Shown: positions 26,444 through 37,071, counted from the stretch's first letter. The stretch is 64,000 bases of DNA from Candidatus Limnocylindrales bacterium (GCA_035571835.1 DATNBU010000029.1:62001-126000), one strand, 5' to 3'. Numbers and translations are program-made. The notes: generated by a model from the letters alone, not told the origin.

Positions 26444-27076
26444 ATGGCGAAATTCCGTCACCCCTTTGGCCGCACGGCACTCGTGCTCGCGCTCGTCGCT
26501 CCGCTCGCCCTCTCCGCTTCGGCGTTCGCAGCCGAAACCACTTACGAGATCGATCGCGCGCACTCGAGCATCGTATTCAAGGTCCGCCATCTGCTTTCGA
26601 AGGTTCCCGGTCGCTTCAAGAAGTTCAGCGGCACGATCGTCGTCGATCCGGACAAGCGCGACACCGTCAACGCGACCGCGTCGATCGAAGTCGCGAGCAT
26701 CGATACCGACGAAACCAAGCGCGACGATCATCTGAAGAGCCCGGACTTCTTCGACGTCGCCAAGTTCCCGACGATCACGTTCAAAGGCAGCAAGCTGACC
26801 GACGTGAACAGCGATCACACCAAGGGCAAGCTTACCGGTGACCTTACGATCCGCGACGTCACCAAGCCGGTGGTGCTCGACGTCGAGTGGTTCGGCAAGG
26901 GAAAAGATCCGTGGGGCAACGAGAAGATTGCCGTCGCGGGCACCACGACGCTCAACCGCAAGGACTTCGGCATCATCTGGAACAAGACGCTCGACTCGGG
27001 CGGCTACCTCGTCGGCGACGAGGTCGAGATCGAGATCAACGTCGAAGCCCAGGTGCCGAAAGAAGAGAAGAAGTAG
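26444..27076 (+). CDS. YceI-family periplasmic lipid-binding protein
   Basis: 210 residues. Signal peptide with cleavage after ASAFA near residue 28. The mature part is a YceI lipocalin-like barrel: YEIDRAHSSIVFKVRHL, GRFKKFSGTIV, ATASIEVASIDTDETKRD, HLKSPDFFDVAKFPTITFKG, GDLTIRDVTKPV and TTTLNRKDFGI are all family hallmarks. YceI proteins bind isoprenoid or quinone-like lipids in the periplasm. The ATG at 26444 has AAGGAG at eight bases; the ATG at 26438 is too close to it. The gene converges with cysK, about 40 bases away. Confidence 0.92.
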   Translation: MAKFRHPFGRTALVLALVAPLALSASAFAAETTYEIDRAHSSIVFKVRHLLSKVPGRFKKFSGTIVVDPDKRDTVNATASIEVASIDTDETKRDDHLKSPDFFDVAKFPTITFKGSKLTDVNSDHTKGKLTGDLTIRDVTKPVVLDVEWFGKGKDPWGNEKIAVAGTTTLNRKDFGIIWNKTLDSGGYLVGDEVEIEINVEAQVPKEEKK

Positions 27077-27117
27077 CGGGGCCGCCCGGGTCGTATGACC
27101 GGGTTCTCGTCTCCTGA

Positions 27118-28062
27118 CTACGAAGGCTCGGGGTCGGAGCCTTCTTCTATTCCGGCGAAGAGCGCGGTGGTGAGGTAACGCTCGGCGGTGTCCGGGATCA
27201 TTGCGAGCAGCACGCTGCCGCTCGGAGCTTTGGCTGCGACCTCCATGGCAGCGGCAACGGTGGCTCCGCCGGAGATTCCACAGAAGATCCCTTCCTGCAT
27301 GGCGAGTGCCCTTGCCCACTGCACGGCGTCCGCGTCGGCGACGGGCACGATCTCGTCGGGCACCGAACGGTTGAGCACGGCCGGGACGAAGTCTGGCGTC
27401 CATCCCTGGATCGCGTGAGGTTTGAACTCTCCGCCCGACAGCAGAGGCGCATTGGCCGGCTCGGCAGCGATGATCCGCACCGAGGGCCGCGCGAGCCGGA
27501 TCATTTCGCCTGCACCGGTCATCGTGCCGCCGGTGCCCCACCCCGTCACCCAGTAGTCGAGTCGGCGCCCGACGAAGTCGCTCAGGATTTCCGGACCGGT
27601 GGTGTTGCGGTGGTAGGCGGGGTTGGCCGGATTTTCGAACTGGCGCGCGAGGAACCATCCGTGCTTGGTCGCCAGTTCCGCGGCCTTGCGGACCATTCCC
27701 TGTCCGCGCTCGGCGGCCGGTGTCAGGATCACCTTGGCGCCCAGGCCGCGCATGATCTTGCGGCGCTCGATCGAAAAACTCTCGACCATCACGGCAACGA
27801 ACGGGTAACCCTTGGCGGCGCACACCATCGCGAGCGCGATGCCGGTATTGCCGGACGTCGCTTCGACCACCGTCTGGCCGGGCCTGAGCGCGCCGCTCTG
27901 CTCGGCGTCCTCGATGATCGCAATTGCCAGACGATCCTTGACCGAAGAGAGCGGATTGAAGAACTCGCATTTGACGAACATCGTCACGTGCGCGGGCGCG
28001 ATTCGATTGAGGCGGACGACCGGCGTACGGCCGATCGTTTCGAGAATGCTGTCGTAGATCAC
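27118..28062 (-). CDS. cysK: cysteine synthase A (O-acetylserine sulfhydrylase)
   Basis: 314 residues. [12 protein letters not shown] opens the fold, and the pyridoxal-phosphate Lys lies in [11 protein letters not shown]. The substrate loop is [12 protein letters not shown] and the phosphate-binding glycine loop is [26 protein letters not shown] is typical near the C-terminus. It makes cysteine from O-acetylserine and sulfide in the cytosol. It is transcribed away from bioB, with about 150 bases of shared upstream region between the two starts. Confidence 0.92.
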   Translation of the reverse strand: MIYDSILETIGRTPVVRLNRIAPAHVTMFVKCEFFNPLSSVKDRLAIAIIEDAEQSGALRPGQTVVEATSGNTGIALAMVCAAKGYPFVAVMVESFSIERRKIMRGLGAKVILTPAAERGQGMVRKAAELATKHGWFLARQFENPANPAYHRNTTGPEILSDFVGRRLDYWVTGWGTGGTMTGAGEMIRLARPSVRIIAAEPANAPLLSGGEFKPHAIQGWTPDFVPAVLNRSVPDEIVPVADADAVQWARALAMQEGIFCGISGGATVAAAMEVAAKAPSGSVLLAMIPDTAERYLTTALFAGIEEGSDPEPS

Positions 28063-28213
28063 GGGGGCTCCTGTGCTGCGGATGGCGCGCGAAAACAGAC
28101 GCCCGGGCTCTATAGCGTCGCCTCGATCACGACGCGAGACGGGTCCGAGGCAGACGCGAGGACGCTACGGCGCTCCCCTTGCCTCCCGATCCGAGCCCGG
28201 CTACAGGAACGGG

Positions 28214-29203
28214 ATGCCGACCAGCAGCATCCGACATGACTGGAGCCTCCCCGAGGTCCGGTCGATCCACGACCTTCCACTGAACGATCTTCTGTTCCGG
28301 GCGCAAGGCGCGCATCGCGAGCACCACGCACCGAGCGAGGTACAGCTCTGCACGCTGCTGTCGATCAAGACCGGCGGCTGTCCGGAAGACTGCTCGTACT
28401 GCCCGCAGAGCGCGCATTACTCGACCGGCGTCGGCAAGGAAGCGCTGATGAACGTCGGCGAGGTTCTCGGCGCGGCAAAGACGGCCCGCGACGCCGGGGC
28501 GACGCGCTTCTGCATGGGTGCCGCGTGGCGCGAGGTGCGCGACGGCGAGCAGTTCGACCGCGTCTGCGAAATGGTCCGCGGAGTGACCGATCTCGGAATG
28601 GAAGCCTGCGTGACGCTCGGCATGCTGACCGGACCGCAGGCTCGCCGGCTCAAGGATGCCGGCCTCGTCGCGTACAATCACAACCTCGATACCTCGCGCG
28701 AATACTACGACCAGATCATCCGCACGCGCACGTACGATGACCGCCTGACGACGCTCGCGAACGTGCGCGACGCCGGCATCACCGTCTGCAGCGGCGGCAT
28801 CATCGGCATGGGCGAGTCGATCGACGACCGCTGCGCGATGCTGGTCGAGCTGGCCAATCTGCCGGTGCATCCCGAGAGCGTACCGGTCAACGCGCTGGTT
28901 GCAGTCGAAGGCACACCGCTTGCCGACCGCCTGCCGGTTCGTGCGTTCGAGCTGGTGCGCATGATCGCGACCGCGCGCATCCTGATGCCCGCCTCGATCG
29001 TGCGTCTCTCGGCGGGTCGCAGCTCTCTCAGCGACGAAGCGCAGGCGCTCTGCTTCCTGGCGGGCGCCAACTCGATCTTCTTCGGCGAGAAGCTGCTGAC
29101 GACCGGCAACCCCGAGCGCGATCACGACCTCGAGCTGCTCGACGAGCTCGGCGTACGTCCGCTCATTCCCGAGCATCTGGCCAATCCGGAAAAGGCCGCG
29201 TGA
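28214..29203 (+). CDS. bioB: biotin synthase BioB
   Basis: 329 residues from the ATG at 28214, which has AGGAACGGG upstream; the open frame extends 47 codons further into the promoter region. The radical SAM cluster motif is [14 protein letters not shown], followed by [22 protein letters not shown] and [18 protein letters not shown], which holds the Arg of the second cluster. It inserts sulfur into dethiobiotin. No other bio genes are adjacent. A PhyH-type gene follows seven bases after the stop. Confidence 0.94.
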   Translation: MPTSSIRHDWSLPEVRSIHDLPLNDLLFRAQGAHREHHAPSEVQLCTLLSIKTGGCPEDCSYCPQSAHYSTGVGKEALMNVGEVLGAAKTARDAGATRFCMGAAWREVRDGEQFDRVCEMVRGVTDLGMEACVTLGMLTGPQARRLKDAGLVAYNHNLDTSREYYDQIIRTRTYDDRLTTLANVRDAGITVCSGGIIGMGESIDDRCAMLVELANLPVHPESVPVNALVAVEGTPLADRLPVRAFELVRMIATARILMPASIVRLSAGRSSLSDEAQALCFLAGANSIFFGEKLLTTGNPERDHDLELLDELGVRPLIPEHLANPEKAA

Positions 29204-29210
29204 GGCGCCG

Positions 29211-30017
29211 ATGAGCGACCTCGATCAGCACGCCGCCGCGATCGCAGAAAAGGGATTCACGATCGTCGAAGATGCGATCGAGGAAGACCTGATCGCCGAG
29301 ATCGACGAAACGCTCCTGCGGCTCGAGAAAGACCTCGGCATCGTTCCGGCTGCCAATCCTTTCGAAGGCACGCAGACGGTGCGCATCTACAACCTTCTCG
29401 TGCACGGGCAGGTCTTCGAGAAGATTCCGGTGCATGCGGCGATCCTTCCGATCGTCGAGCGCGTGCTCGATCCCGGATGTCTCGTCTCTTCGCTATCGTC
29501 AATCTCGATCGATCCGGGAGAAATCCCGCAACCGATTCATGCGGACGACCAGCTCATCCCTCTGTCCAAGCCGCACAGCCCGATCGTCTGCAACACCATG
29601 TGGGCGATCACGGATTTCACCGAGCAGAACGGCGCGACGCGCCTGATGCCCGGAACCCATCTGGCCGATTCGTCCCCGATCTTCGGTACGCATTACGACT
29701 CGATCCCCGCCGAAATGCGACGCGGCTCGGTGCTCGTCTGGAACGGGAGCCTGTGGCACGGCGGCGGGGCCAACTCGACCGACAAACGGCGCATCGGCAT
29801 CGCGATGAACTACTGCGCCGGCTTCATGCGCCAGCAGGAGAACCAGCAGCTCGGGATCCCGCTCGAGATCGCCGAGAAGTTTTCTCCGCGCCTCCAGGAG
29901 CTGTGCGGTTTCGGAATCTACAACGGACTGATCGGCCACATCGACAAGAAGCCGCCGACGGACGTGCTGTTCGGAAGTAACCGGCCAAAAGGCGTGATCT
30001 GGGATCGCAGGAAGTAG
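29211..30017 (+). CDS. phytanoyl-CoA dioxygenase (PhyH) family protein
   Basis: 268 residues. The non-haem iron and 2-oxoglutarate site is readable: H-x-D in PQPIHADDQLIP, the distal His in NGSLWHGGGANST, and the Arg at KRRIGIAMNYC. ATRLMPGTHLADSSP is typical of the family. These enzymes hydroxylate small molecules, lipids or secondary metabolites; the substrate is unknown. It starts seven bases after bioB and is likely co-transcribed, but no functional link to biotin is known. Confidence 0.85.
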   Translation: MSDLDQHAAAIAEKGFTIVEDAIEEDLIAEIDETLLRLEKDLGIVPAANPFEGTQTVRIYNLLVHGQVFEKIPVHAAILPIVERVLDPGCLVSSLSSISIDPGEIPQPIHADDQLIPLSKPHSPIVCNTMWAITDFTEQNGATRLMPGTHLADSSPIFGTHYDSIPAEMRRGSVLVWNGSLWHGGGANSTDKRRIGIAMNYCAGFMRQQENQQLGIPLEIAEKFSPRLQELCGFGIYNGLIGHIDKKPPTDVLFGSNRPKGVIWDRRK

Positions 30018-30052
30018 GCGCGACGTTCTGCAGCTGCTGGCGGATTTCTCCG

Positions 30053-30424
30053 TCAGGTCCGGGAGCTCTGGCGCCGCATGCGCTGCACGAGAACGCGCAT
30101 CACGTGGAGCGCGAAGAACGGCGTATCGACCACCATCGAAAGGAACTCGTTCTCGTCGACTCGCGCAAGGCGCGCTTCGGTGCGGGCGATGGCGGTGGCG
30201 CTGCGGTTCTGGGAATCGATCAGCGCCATCTCGCCGAGAAGGTCGCCCGTACTCGAGATATCGATCAGCTTTTCGCCGACGAAGATGTCGATGGTGCCTT
30301 CGACCACCACGTACATGAAGTTGCCGGCACTGCCTTCGGCGAACACCGTATCGCCGGCCTCGAAATGGTCGATGACCTTCGCTTCGGAAAACAGTTTGTC
30401 GAGCCTTAGCAATACCGATGGCAT
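30053..30424 (-). CDS. stand-alone cyclic nucleotide-binding domain protein
   Basis: 123 residues, starting at the ATG at 30424 with GGAAGGGG upstream. The whole protein is one CAP_ED-type beta-barrel: FEAGDTVFAEGSAGNFMYVV, GEKLIDISSTGDLLGEMAL and the core NRSATAIARTEARLARV. No DNA-binding or catalytic domain follows, unlike Crp or kinases. The usual Arg of the phosphate-binding cassette is replaced in GEMALIDSQNRSATA-type sequence by the family form with Arg before Ser-Ala. It may be a regulator that works through a partner. It diverges from the glycosyltransferase gene. Confidence 0.8.
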   Translation of the reverse strand: MPSVLLRLDKLFSEAKVIDHFEAGDTVFAEGSAGNFMYVVVEGTIDIFVGEKLIDISSTGDLLGEMALIDSQNRSATAIARTEARLARVDENEFLSMVVDTPFFALHVMRVLVQRMRRQSSRT

Positions 30425-30558
30425 CCGCCGACCCCTTCCGGTTTCAAACCGCAGTGCAGCACGTCGAAGCCGGTCATCTTGTGTGCGCGCAGCACCAATG
30501 ACAAATCGCGGGGCGACCATTTTATCGGGTCGCAACTGCTTTCCCGCCGGCATTCGAC

Positions 30559-32097
30559 GTGCACACTGACGAAAGACGAAACGCGGCCGGCCACGGCTCG
30601 AACAGACGAGCCGCCGTTGCCGCGAGTCTTCTCGGAATCGCCGTGGTCGCCGCGTTCGCTGCGTCACGGCTGGTGACCGTGGCGGTGCCGTCCGAGCGTG
30701 AATACGACGAGGGCGTGTATCTGCTGTCGGCGCGCGCCGTCAATCATGGGCACGAGCTTTTCTCGGATGTGTTTTCGTCCCAGCCCCCGGCTTTCCTCGA
30801 ATCGCTCGCGCTCAGCATGCGTGTCGCCGGCGACAGTCTGGAAACCGGCCGGGTCTTCATCCTGTGCTTTGGCCTGCTGGCGCTCGGCTCGATCGCATCG
30901 ATCGCGCGCCGGCTTTACGGGATATGGGCGGCACCGGTGGCCGCGGCCGGCCTTGCGATCGGCGCCACATTTCTCGACCTGTCCCACCTCGTGCAGGCCG
31001 AGCTGCCGTCTCTCGCGATCGCACTCGCAAGCCTCGCAGCCTGCCTGGAGGCGCGCGCGCATTCGTGGAGTCGCGGCTGGCTGATTGCCACGGGGGCGCT
31101 GTTCGCGCTCGCCGCGCTCTTCAAGCTGTTCATCGTGCCGTTCGCTGTGCCGCTTGCCTTTCTGCTGCTGCTTGCTCCCGAGCGCGATGATGACCCGGCC
31201 TGGAGCCTGGACGGGCGCGGCCTTCTGCTCTTGCAGCGCGCGGCTGGACGGATGCTGCTCGTAGCGGGCGGCGCGGTCGCGATCGGATGCATCCCTCTGT
31301 TCTGTTACGACATCGGGGCGCTCTTCGAACAGACCGTCTCGTTTCAGCTCGTCAAGCACGAGGTCTACGAGCTCAACCGGCAGGCCAACCTCATGCGCTG
31401 CTGGAAGCACATCGCATCGGAGCCGACTCTGGCGATCAGCGCTGCGGTTGGCGGGCTGTGGCTGATCCGCCACAACCGGCTGATCTTCGCGTGGCTGCTC
31501 GGCTGGCTCGTTGCGAGCCTCTTCGTGCTGATGGAGCAGACGCCGCTTTTCTGGCGGCACTTCGTCCTGCTGGCACCGATCGTGGTGCTGGCAGCAACGT
31601 CACTTCTCTCGCCGCTGACGGACCAGCGAGGCCTCTCGAGCGCACTTCTCGTCACCATGTCGCTGCTCGGCGTGTGGTCTTATCCGTCGATCGCAACCCC
31701 GGCCGGCGTCTTTCCGCTGATTCCGCAGCGGCAATCGGAAGAGACCCAGGCAACGTCGATTCGCGCCGTCGCCGCATGGATCGGCGAGCACTCCGATGCT
31801 GGCGATCTCGTCGCCGGGGACGATCCGATGGCAATCTATCTCGCGGGTCGACAGTCGCCGCCCGGGCTGTGCGACAGCTCGCGGGCCAGGATCAACTCCC
31901 AATCGCTAACGCTCGCAATCGCACGCGAGCAGAGCGCAACCGCTCGCATCATCGTTCTGCGAGATGACGGGCGGCTGTCACGCCTGCCCGGATATCCCGC
32001 GTGGCTCGCGAAGAACTATTCCAGGGAGAATGCACCGCCAGGAACTTTAAGGAGCTTCTGGGTCCGGACCGCGGCACCCGGCCACACGAACGAGTAA
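30559..32097 (+). CDS. multi-pass membrane glycosyltransferase (GT39/PMT-like)
   Basis: 512 residues from a GTG start, with about ten membrane segments. The first loop carries the acidic motif (SEREYDEGVYLLSARAVN) and FSSQPPAFL, which match the ArnT/PMT-type GT-C fold: an Asp/Glu after the first membrane helix and a Pro-rich turn in the first loop. Such enzymes take sugars from polyprenyl-phosphate donors at the outer face of the inner membrane. The acceptor is unknown. The C-terminal 100 residues form a soluble domain (AAWIGEHSDAGDLVAGDDPM). The gene nearly meets the convergent one at 32099. Confidence 0.75.
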   Translation: MHTDERRNAAGHGSNRRAAVAASLLGIAVVAAFAASRLVTVAVPSEREYDEGVYLLSARAVNHGHELFSDVFSSQPPAFLESLALSMRVAGDSLETGRVFILCFGLLALGSIASIARRLYGIWAAPVAAAGLAIGATFLDLSHLVQAELPSLAIALASLAACLEARAHSWSRGWLIATGALFALAALFKLFIVPFAVPLAFLLLLAPERDDDPAWSLDGRGLLLLQRAAGRMLLVAGGAVAIGCIPLFCYDIGALFEQTVSFQLVKHEVYELNRQANLMRCWKHIASEPTLAISAAVGGLWLIRHNRLIFAWLLGWLVASLFVLMEQTPLFWRHFVLLAPIVVLAATSLLSPLTDQRGLSSALLVTMSLLGVWSYPSIATPAGVFPLIPQRQSEETQATSIRAVAAWIGEHSDAGDLVAGDDPMAIYLAGRQSPPGLCDSSRARINSQSLTLAIAREQSATARIIVLRDDGRLSRLPGYPAWLAKNYSRENAPPGTLRSFWVRTAAPGHTNE

Positions 32098-32098
32098 G

Positions 32099-32569
32099 TC
32101 AGCCCGCGTTCCAGCGAAGCACGACGAAAGCGGTCATGGCGACGAAGCACACGAGATGCGCGCGGCAGATTTCGCGCGCCAGCCGGGATTGTTCGGAAGG
32201 CGGATCTTTGCGGGTTCCGAGCCGGATCGCACTCGGAAAGATCCGCACGAGCGCAAGCGTGATGGGAACTCCGCAGAGTGCAAGAGAGATCCCGTCGACT
32301 ACTCGAGTTCCGCCGGACGCGGCGAGCTTCGAAACCAGAATCACGACCATCGCGGCCATCACGGCGCCCACCAGATGGTTCATCGGCGACGCCGTGGTCG
32401 TGACGCGCCTGTAGTACGAAGCGATCCCCGCCAGCACGTCGTCCGCGAGCACATCGGATGCGGCGCTGCGCCGCTCACCTGCGCGGCTGAAGACGAGCAC
32501 GTCGAACATCAGATCCATCCAAAGTACGGCGAGAAGAAATCCGCCGCCTACTCCCAGAAAGAAGTTCAT
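32099..32569 (-). CDS. small membrane protein, unknown
   Basis: About 156 residues from the ATG at 32569 (MNFFLGVGGGFLLAVLWMDL), with four hydrophobic segments. The N-terminal segment ends in LMFDVLVF, and two more follow (MNHLVGAVMAAMVVILVSKL and ISLALCGVPITLALVRI), with a last one near the C-terminus. No family is recognised with confidence. It converges with the glycosyltransferase gene, one base apart, and its start is 42 bases from the terminator of the collagen-like gene upstream. Confidence 0.55.
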   Translation of the reverse strand: MNFFLGVGGGFLLAVLWMDLMFDVLVFSRAGERRSAASDVLADDVLAGIASYYRRVTTTASPMNHLVGAVMAAMVVILVSKLAASGGTRVVDGISLALCGVPITLALVRIFPSAIRLGTRKDPPSEQSRLAREICRAHLVCFVAMTAFVVLRWNAG

Positions 32570-32610
32570 CGGTCGAGTTCGATCCTGCAAGTCCGTTGTT
32601 CGCAACGCCC

Positions 32611-32648
32611 AAAACGAAAACGGGGGGCGTCCGTGTGGACGCCCCCCG
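32611..32648 (-). terminator. rho-independent terminator of the collagen-like gene
   Basis: A 12-base GC-rich stem (CGGGGGGCGTCC / GGACGCCCCCCG, loop around GTGT) at 32621-32648. On the minus strand it is followed by TTTTCGTTTT. It lies 26 bases after the collagen-like gene stop at 32674. Confidence 0.85.
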
Positions 32649-32673
32649 CTTCTTACGATCCTTCAGCCAACGC

Positions 32674-34305
32674 TCAGTTCTGCGTTGATCCGAAGACGTT
32701 CATCGAACCCTTGGTCAGCGTGCGGGTGTCTCCGCCCGTCGCACAACCGAGGATGATATCGACTTCGGCAGCGTTCCCGCCCACCGGCGTGTACTGGCTG
32801 TTCAGTGCGATGACACCCTTGGCCGTCGTCGTCGAGTTGCCCAGGAGCAGCGTCTCCGACGAATCGAGCGGGGTCTGGACATCGTTCTCGACCGCGATCA
32901 GCGTGCAGCTTACCTGCTTCGCCCCATTCGCAAACGGTGAGTTCACCTTCGCGCTGATGAGGTAGTTCGAGGCACCCGTCACGTGCTGCGAGAGCACGTC
33001 CGTGGTCGTTGCGCTGATGCCGGCCGAGTTGAACTTCTGCGTCCAGCCCGGTGACATTCCGTCCTTGCCGGCTGCTCCGGTGGGACCGGTTGCGCCGATC
33101 TGACCCGGAGGTCCTTGCGCGCCCGGAGGTCCGGCGATGCCGTCCTTACCCTGTGCGCCGGCCGGGCCGGTTGCGCCGGTCTGTCCCGGAGGACCCTGCG
33201 ATCCCGGAGGACCTGCGACGCCGTCTGCGCCCTTGGCACCGGTCGGGCCGGTTGCGCCGGTCTGTCCCGGAGGACCTTGGGCTCCCGGAGGTCCGGCAAC
33301 GCCGTCCTTTCCGTTCGCGCCTGGTGCACCCTGAGCGCCGGTCTGCCCCGGAGGTCCGGTGGATCCCGGAGGACCAGCAACGCCGTCCTTGCCATTCAGT
33401 CCCGGAGGTCCGGTGGATCCCGGAGGACCGGCAACGCCGTCCTTGCCCTGCTGTCCCGGAGGACCAGTGGCTCCCGGAGGTCCAGGAATTCCGTCCTGTC
33501 CCGGAGGACCGGTCGATCCCGGAGGACCGGCAACGCCGTCATGTCCGTTCTGTCCCGGAGCGCCAGTCTGTCCCGGAGGACCAGTGGCTCCCGGAGGTCC
33601 CGGTACGCCATCGTGTCCCGGAGCGCCGTCCTTGCCGTCGAGGCCAGGATTACCGTTGAGTCCCGGAGGGCCGAACGGACCAACCGGGCCAGTCGGACCG
33701 GTGGCTCCCGTAAGACCGATGGTGCCCTGCGGTCCGGTAGGACCGGTCGGGCCAGTCGCACCGACTGCGCCAGTCGCGCCGGCCGGGCCGGTCGCGCCAG
33801 CGGGGCCGGCTACACCCTGGGGTCCGGCTGAACCTTGCGGTCCGGTGGGGCCAGCTGCACCCGTGGCGCCAGCTGCGCCTGTCGCGCCAGCAGGTCCGGT
33901 CGGTCCCGGAGGACCGCCAAACTCACCTTGCGGGCCAGTCGGTCCGGTCGGACCGGTTGCACCCACAGCACCTGCCGCGCCGCTCGTGCCCGCCGGACCG
34001 GTAGGCCCAGCGGGACCTTCCGGTCCACGACAATCGCCAACGGTGCAGAAGGTGTCACCATCGGTGTCCTCTTCTGCATCACAGGCCGAATTGCTGTTCG
34101 TATCCCAGCACAGCGTGCCGGCGATAATCGGACAGCCTATTTCCACGTTTTGACCGACTGCGAAACGCAGCAGCCTCAAAGCGTCAGTTGCAACAACGGT
34201 CCCGCTGCCGTCGACATCGCCGCAGACTTCCGTCGCGGCGAGTGCACCTGTCGCACCAAGCAGCACCGCTGACAGCGCTGCTGCAGAAAATCCCATTCTT
34301 TTCAT
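32674..34305 (-). CDS. secreted collagen-like protein with N-terminal half-dockerin module
   Basis: 543 residues from the ATG at 34305, which has GGGGAG upstream. A signal peptide (cleaved near GALAA) leads into [20 protein letters not shown], then RFAVGQ and a final Cys: the single EF-hand module shared by several secreted proteins here. [19 protein letters not shown] follows. From about residue 95 to 430 the protein is Gly-X-Y collagen-like sequence, first GPT/GAT-type, then [11 protein letters not shown]-type with [10 protein letters not shown] units. The last 110 residues ([13 protein letters not shown], then [13 protein letters not shown]) form a compact beta-rich head. Triple-helical trimer formation is expected from the repeat, with the head as the likely trimerisation or binding domain. 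Confidence 0.85.
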   Translation of the reverse strand: MKRMGFSAAALSAVLLGATGALAATEVCGDVDGSGTVVATDALRLLRFAVGQNVEIGCPIIAGTLCWDTNSNSACDAEEDTDGDTFCTVGDCRGPEGPAGPTGPAGTSGAAGAVGATGPTGPTGPQGEFGGPPGPTGPAGATGAAGATGAAGPTGPQGSAGPQGVAGPAGATGPAGATGAVGATGPTGPTGPQGTIGLTGATGPTGPVGPFGPPGLNGNPGLDGKDGAPGHDGVPGPPGATGPPGQTGAPGQNGHDGVAGPPGSTGPPGQDGIPGPPGATGPPGQQGKDGVAGPPGSTGPPGLNGKDGVAGPPGSTGPPGQTGAQGAPGANGKDGVAGPPGAQGPPGQTGATGPTGAKGADGVAGPPGSQGPPGQTGATGPAGAQGKDGIAGPPGAQGPPGQIGATGPTGAAGKDGMSPGWTQKFNSAGISATTTDVLSQHVTGASNYLISAKVNSPFANGAKQVSCTLIAVENDVQTPLDSSETLLLGNSTTTAKGVIALNSQYTPVGGNAAEVDIILGCATGGDTRTLTKGSMNVFGSTQN

Positions 34306-34768
34306 ATACGAACTCCCCAGACCTCCCGGCGAACGAGTGTTGCCTACTAGATGAAAGAGCGAGGAGTTTCGCCCTTTCGCTTTCAATTTCCTACCTTCTA
34401 AGCGCCCGTATGTAAAGCACGATGAGCCCGTAACGCTACGTCACGGCACAAGTTCTGCCCGGGGAGTGAATCTCCCCACAGAAAACGACGGGTGCAGCCG
34501 CGAGCGGTTTTGACAGGAATAGGCGACTGCGTACGTGCGGGAAAATTGCCGCGCCGAGGCACGCCGAGAGGTTCCTTGAACGATTGTGAAGGAGCCCGCA
34601 TCCCTGGACACGTGGAAACGGACGCCGGCATGCCCGGGGACGAAGACAGATCCCGGGGTTTTGCGGCCTGAGAGTCTGAGCGCGGAATGGGATGCGGCCG
34701 GCCGGATCCTCGACGCCACGCGGCATTACGCCATCAAGAATCCGGGCGGGCGCTGTCGGCGGGCGTAG
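34306..34768. other. 463-base intergenic stretch
   Basis: Lies between the collagen-like gene start and the superoxide dismutase stop. It contains a small perfect hairpin (GGGGAG, TGAAT, CTCCCC at 34461-34477). Short open frames exist on both strands (for example 34586-34768 plus, and 34436-34726 minus) but none has a ribosome binding site or recognisable product. A structured RNA is possible but no known class is seen. Confidence 0.4.
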
Positions 34769-35422
34769 TCAGGCGAACCGACGGACGGGAGCCGACGCCT
34801 GTTCCGGTTCGAGTGCCAGGTCGAGCGTACGCACCTTTGCAAAGCGTCGCGCGACGTCCTGCCAGTTGACGATCTTCCAGAACGAGCTGACCCAGCTCGC
34901 CTTCACGTTCTGGTATTGCAGGTAGTACGCGTGTTCCCACATATCGAGCACGAGGAGGGGCACGGTCCCGTTGCCGATGTTTCCCTGGTGATCGTAGATC
35001 TGTTCGACGACGAGGCTGTGGCTTACCGGTTCCCAGGCAAGCGCGCCCCAGCCCGAGCCCTGCACGTTCAGTGCGGCTTCCGTCATCTGACTGCGAAACG
35101 CATCGACGGAGCGGAACGATTCGCGAATCGCGGCCTCGAGCTCACCGTCCGGCTCGCCGCCGCCTTTCGGACACATGTTGTTCCACAACAGCGAGTGCAG
35201 CACATGGCCGGAAAGATGGAAGGCGAGATTCTTCTGCAGCTGATTGATCGCGCTGAAGTCCTTCTTCTCGCGCGCTCCTTCGAGCTTCTCGAGAACCGTG
35301 TTGGCTCCGTCCACGTAGGCCGCGTGATGCTTGCTGTGATGAAGCTCGAGCACTTTCGCCGAGTAGTGCGGCTCCAACGCCGAGTAGTCGTACGGCAGCT
35401 CCGGAAGTGAGTATGGTTTCAT
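34769..35422 (-). CDS. superoxide dismutase (Fe/Mn family)
   Basis: 217 residues. The N-terminal ligand His is in [17 protein letters not shown], the second in [12 protein letters not shown], and the last Asp and His are in [24 protein letters not shown] and [11 protein letters not shown] are typical of the family. It converts superoxide to peroxide and oxygen. Fe or Mn use cannot be decided by eye. No signal peptide, so cytosolic. The ATG overlaps the stop of the FAD/Rieske gene upstream (ATGA at 35419-35422), so the two are translationally coupled. It ends the long minus-strand stress run. Confidence 0.93.
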   Translation of the reverse strand: MKPYSLPELPYDYSALEPHYSAKVLELHHSKHHAAYVDGANTVLEKLEGAREKKDFSAINQLQKNLAFHLSGHVLHSLLWNNMCPKGGGEPDGELEAAIRESFRSVDAFRSQMTEAALNVQGSGWGALAWEPVSHSLVVEQIYDHQGNIGNGTVPLLVLDMWEHAYYLQYQNVKASWVSSFWKIVNWQDVARRFAKVRTLDLALEPEQASAPVRRFA

Positions 35423-37071
35423 CTTGAACCCCTTTGTCCTGTGTCGACGTCCCGCGACTCACGAGTCCCATATGCGGGCAGATCGCCGACCTCGGCATGC
35501 TGTGCAGCAATGTCCGTCTCGGTACGAGGCGGTTCGACGGGTTTCAGATCGCTGTTAGCGGGTCCGGTGACGACGCGTCCCAGCGCGTCGAATCGTGACC
35601 CGTGAGCCGGGCAGTCCCACGTGTGCTCCGCCGAGTTCCACTGCACGACGCCTCCGAGGTGGGGACACATGGCCGAGAATTCGTGGACCGTGCTGTCCTC
35701 GTCCCGATAGCACGCGACTTTCGTCAAACCGCGTCGCAGGATCGCACCACAGCCCGGCATGAGCTCGCCGGCGCTCGCGACTTCGCCTGGAGTCAGCCAG
35801 TCGGTGTACTGCCACGCCGTATTCGAATTCTCCCGTGCATATTCGATCGCGGCCTTGAGCGTTTTGCGTGACGGATCGTAGAGCCTGGCCCATGGATTTT
35901 CTCTCTGCAGGATCAGATCGCTGAGCAACATCCCTGCGATCGTTCCGTGTGTCATGCCCATCCCGCAGTCGCCGGTCGCGATGTAGACGTTCTCGGCGTC
36001 GAGCGGGTTGCGGCCGATGAATGCAAGGCCGTCGATTGTCTCGAAGACCTGGCCCGACCAGCGATGCGTGACGCCGCCAACGATCGGAAAGCGGCTGCGC
36101 GTCCATTCCTCGAGGTTACGATAGCGTTGCGGAGCGTCGTCGCTCTGTCCGGTCTTGTGGTCTTCGCCGCCGACGATGAGCGTGTCGTATCCGTCGGCGC
36201 CGTGCCTTCCGTCGCCGGCCGGAGACAGCCGCACGTAATGATAGGGATCCTGCGTATCCCAGAAGAGCGCCCGCGGCGCCGCACCGGCGGGTACCCGTGC
36301 CGAAATCACGTACGAGCGATAGGCCGCCTGCTTGGTATGGATCGCGACACGATCGTTGATCGGTGTGTTGGTCGCGACGACGACCGCCGCAGCAGCAATG
36401 CTGGGGCCCTTTTCGGTTCGAACGCGCGCCTGGCGTCCGCCGGAAACCTCGGTCGCGTGCGTATCGCAGTAGATGCGGCCGCCGCAACGAACCAGCGCTG
36501 CCGCCAGGCCCGACAGGTACTGGAGCGGATGAAACTGCGCCTGGCGAGGAAACCTCAGGCAGGCGCCGATCTTCGGATGCTCGAATGGAGCCTGGGCAAG
36601 CAGCTCGAGTCCTTCGATACCGATGCGACGGGCGACTTCGAGCTCGCGCTCGAGCATCTCGAGCGGATCCCCGGGCGCGAGGAACAGATATCCATCGAGG
36701 CGCTCGAACGCGCAGCTGATCTTCTCCTGTAAACTGAGGTTTTCGATGCAATCGATCGCGGCGCTGTGGCTGTGCGCGGTAAGTCGCGCGCCCTCTTCGC
36801 CATGAAGCCGTTCGATTTCGTAGTACCTGGCATCGATCGCGTTCGACAGGTGCGCGGTGGTCCTTTCGGTTTGGCCTCCGCCGATGCGGCCGTTCTCGAT
36901 CAGCACGACAGACTTACCGGCCTTCGCGAGAAGATAAGCGGTGGTAACACCTGCAATCCCTGCGCCGACGACACAGACATCGCACGAGGCATCTTTCGTC
37001 AGAGGCGGAAAGTGCGGCGTCGTCGCCGTCGACATCCAGAGTGAAGTGCTTTGGGCGTCAAGGATGGACAT
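35419..37071 (-). CDS. FAD-dependent oxidoreductase with C-terminal Rieske domain
   Basis: 550 residues. A DadA/GlyOx-like FAD domain opens with the dinucleotide motif [18 protein letters not shown] near residue 35, followed by [32 protein letters not shown] closes the FAD site. From about residue 430 a Rieske [2Fe-2S] domain has [11 protein letters not shown] and [11 protein letters not shown], with both Cys-x-His pairs. Electrons can thus pass between a cluster and flavin in one chain. The substrate is unknown. The gene overlaps sod by four bases and follows the cluster of small stress genes, which supports a role in oxidative or envelope stress. Confidence 0.88.
   Translation of the reverse strand: MSILDAQSTSLWMSTATTPHFPPLTKDASCDVCVVGAGIAGVTTAYLLAKAGKSVVLIENGRIGGGQTERTTAHLSNAIDARYYEIERLHGEEGARLTAHSHSAAIDCIENLSLQEKISCAFERLDGYLFLAPGDPLEMLERELEVARRIGIEGLELLAQAPFEHPKIGACLRFPRQAQFHPLQYLSGLAAALVRCGGRIYCDTHATEVSGGRQARVRTEKGPSIAAAAVVVATNTPINDRVAIHTKQAAYRSYVISARVPAGAAPRALFWDTQDPYHYVRLSPAGDGRHGADGYDTLIVGGEDHKTGQSDDAPQRYRNLEEWTRSRFPIVGGVTHRWSGQVFETIDGLAFIGRNPLDAENVYIATGDCGMGMTHGTIAGMLLSDLILQRENPWARLYDPSRKTLKAAIEYARENSNTAWQYTDWLTPGEVASAGELMPGCGAILRRGLTKVACYRDEDSTVHEFSAMCPHLGGVVQWNSAEHTWDCPAHGSRFDALGRVVTGPANSDLKPVEPPRTETDIAAQHAEVGDLPAYGTRESRDVDTGQRGSR

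Noticed and set aside
33359-34153. A plus-strand frame rich in GPxGPV sequence opposite the collagen-like gene.
   Set aside because: Collagen-type repeats give glycine/proline-rich sequence on both strands. The minus strand alone has a signal peptide, ribosome binding site and terminator.
32674-34305. The regular DNA repeats here could be mistaken for a CRISPR or tandem repeat array.
   Set aside because: Unit length is a multiple of nine bases, matching Gly-X-Y codons, and the frame is open throughout. No CRISPR array or cas gene was seen anywhere in the window.
34436-34726. Possible small genes on either strand in the gap before superoxide dismutase.
   Set aside because: No ribosome binding sites, no known domains, and overlapping frames on both strands look equally random.
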